Shown here: piece by piece, positions 34,247-35,022 of the stretch | Layout of the letters: the number at the start of each line of letters is the position of its first letter | Numbering within the stretch: the first letter of the stretch is position 1 | Assembly: GCF_016863335.1 (NCBI RefSeq) | Contig: NZ_BOOR01000088.1 | Span: forward strand, 1 to 35,022 | Length of the DNA: 35,022 nucleotides | Reading direction: 5' to 3' | From: Planotetraspora thailandica | Lineage (GTDB): Bacteria > Actinomycetota > Actinomycetes > Streptosporangiales > Streptosporangiaceae | Made by a program: the position numbers and the translations under genes | The notes under the pieces: generated by a model | Database searches by the model: none | Told to the model about the DNA's origin: nothing | What the model saw: the letters and a program-made list of their open reading frames with translations, nothing else

Positions 34247-34742
34247 GGGTGGTGTAACTCCAAGCTGCTGAAGCAAGCCCCGGACATGGGGCGAGCCATC
34301 GTGTGACGGTCAGCGAGTTCCCGCCAAGGTTCTCGCGAAGGACACCACACGATGGCTCTGGATCAGTCTGCCTTGCTCGACCTGTTGGAGTCTTTGAAAG
34401 CCGCCGACGCCGATGACGTCATCCGCCACGCCCTGCAAGCCGTGCTGCAGGCCCTCATCGAGGCGGAGGCGACCGCGATGATCGGCGCCGCCCCGCACCA
34501 GCGCACCGACCAGCGCACCACCCAGCGCAACGGCCACCGGGACCGGCTACTCACCACCGCCGCCGGAGATCTGGAACTGAAAATCCCCAAGCTGCGGTCG
34601 GGGTCGTTCTTCCCCTCGCTGCTGGAACGCCGCCGCCGCATCGACCAAGCCTTGTTCGCGGTGGTGATGGAGGCCTACCTGCACGGGGTGTCCACCCGCA
34701 GCGTCGACGACCTGGTCAAAGCCCTCGGCGCCGACTCCGGCA
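34247..34742 (+). mobile_element. Truncated IS256-family element
   Basis: The left end appears to lie near GGTGGTGTAACTCCAAGC at about 34247, typical of the start of such elements. The coding part stops matching after GADSGI (about 34742), so the catalytic two-thirds of the transposase and the right end are missing. The left boundary is estimated by eye. Confidence 0.7.
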
Positions 34743-34768
34743 TTACCACCTGGAGCATGACGAGCTGA
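34352..34768 (+). pseudogene. IS256-family (mutator-type) transposase, N-terminal fragment
   Basis: About 130 residues match the N terminus of IS256-type transposases: ALIEAEATAMIGAAPHQRTD, RNGHRDRLLTTAAGDLELKI, then PKLRSGSFFPSLLERRRRID and YLHGVSTRSVDDLVKALGAD. Full-length proteins have about 400 residues with a DDE site after this point, which is absent here. The frame runs a few codons into unrelated sequence and stops at 34768. The start is preceded by GAAGGA 10 bases upstream. It is not able to transpose by itself. Confidence 0.85.
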
Positions 34769-34974
34769 GAGACCAATCGGAGCTTGGTGCTCAGCGCGTC
34801 CAACTTGCGATAGCACTGTCGTTGGACCTGGCGACTGTCCCGCTGCTGCTGGCCCGTCTGCATGACGCGGTGGCCGGCACTACACCTGACTTTCTCCTCA
34901 CCGTCGAAACTGGTGAGGAATATGGGTCGCTGTTTGGGCCATGGCTGCCGAGCCGCAATCCCGCCTGGAGCTGA
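34743..34974 (+). pseudogene. C-terminal fragment of an unknown protein, cut by IS256 remnant
   Basis: Directly after the IS256 break, a second frame reads YHLEHDELRDQSELGAQRVQ, LAIALSLDLATVPLLLARLH and DAVAGTTPDFLLTVETGEEY, then GSLFGPWLPSRNPAWS and a stop at 34972-34974. It is protein-like throughout but has no start, because the upstream part is transposon sequence. No family is recognised. It probably lost its N-terminal half to an insertion followed by a deletion. Confidence 0.5.
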
Positions 34975-35022
34975 GAACCTCCGCCACAGCTAACGGCCAA
35001 GACGTCAAGATCAGGCGCGCCC

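Noticed and set aside
1-35022. CRISPR array, tRNA or rRNA genes
   Set aside because: No regularly spaced repeats and no cloverleaf or rRNA-like sequence noticed; a covariance-model scan would be decisive.

Overview
High-GC actinomycete chromosomal DNA, probably from a filamentous, Streptosporangiales-like organism. The support is strong GC bias, frequent GTG starts, TetR, NarL and SARP-type regulators, Tat-exported enzymes, a TIGR00027-type methyltransferase and actinobacterial IS3 and IS256 elements. The genus cannot be fixed from the sequence. No tRNA, rRNA, CRISPR array, phage module or integrase was seen.

Layout. 1-5.6 kb holds a TetR regulator divergent from an SDR oxidoreductase, then a zinc-free quinone oxidoreductase and a Tat-exported epoxide hydrolase cut in two by an IS3-family element. 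Three copies of one palindromic operator (two in the tetR/SDR gap, one before the epoxide hydrolase) suggest a small TetR-controlled redox/detoxification regulon. 5.6-10.8 kb holds a 14-TM MFS exporter, the remnant of a second SDR gene, and pntA-pntB (proton-translocating transhydrogenase) closed by a clear terminator.

10.9-16.9 kb is structurally odd. An intact lipoprotein gene is followed by a broken methyltransferase copy. Then comes a large opposite-strand TolB-propeller/amidohydrolase gene, and then a broken lipoprotein copy followed by an intact methyltransferase. The two repeats are about 97-98% identical by eye, so this looks like recent tandem duplication or single-crossover integration that brought in or trapped the amidohydrolase. 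A third piece of the same methyltransferase lies inverted at the left edge.

16.9-27 kb is all on the minus strand: a secreted double-PHP-domain protein, a secreted GH20 beta-N-acetylhexosaminidase with a beta-helix-like tail and DasR (dre)-like sites upstream, and a four-gene ABC-2 exporter plus two-component operon. 27.2-29.6 kb has an isolated AceE-type (homodimeric E1) thiamine-diphosphate enzyme. 29.8-35 kb has an unknown protein, a decayed alpha/beta hydrolase, a large SARP/AfsR-like regulator with a 39-bp tandem repeat, and a truncated IS256-family transposase fused to the tail of an unrelated broken gene.

Overall this is an accessory, rearranged region with many remnants and two transposons. 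No clearly new multi-gene system is evident. The best leads are the repeat-flanked amidohydrolase, the dre-controlled hexosaminidase, the three-operator TetR regulon and the orphan E1 enzyme.
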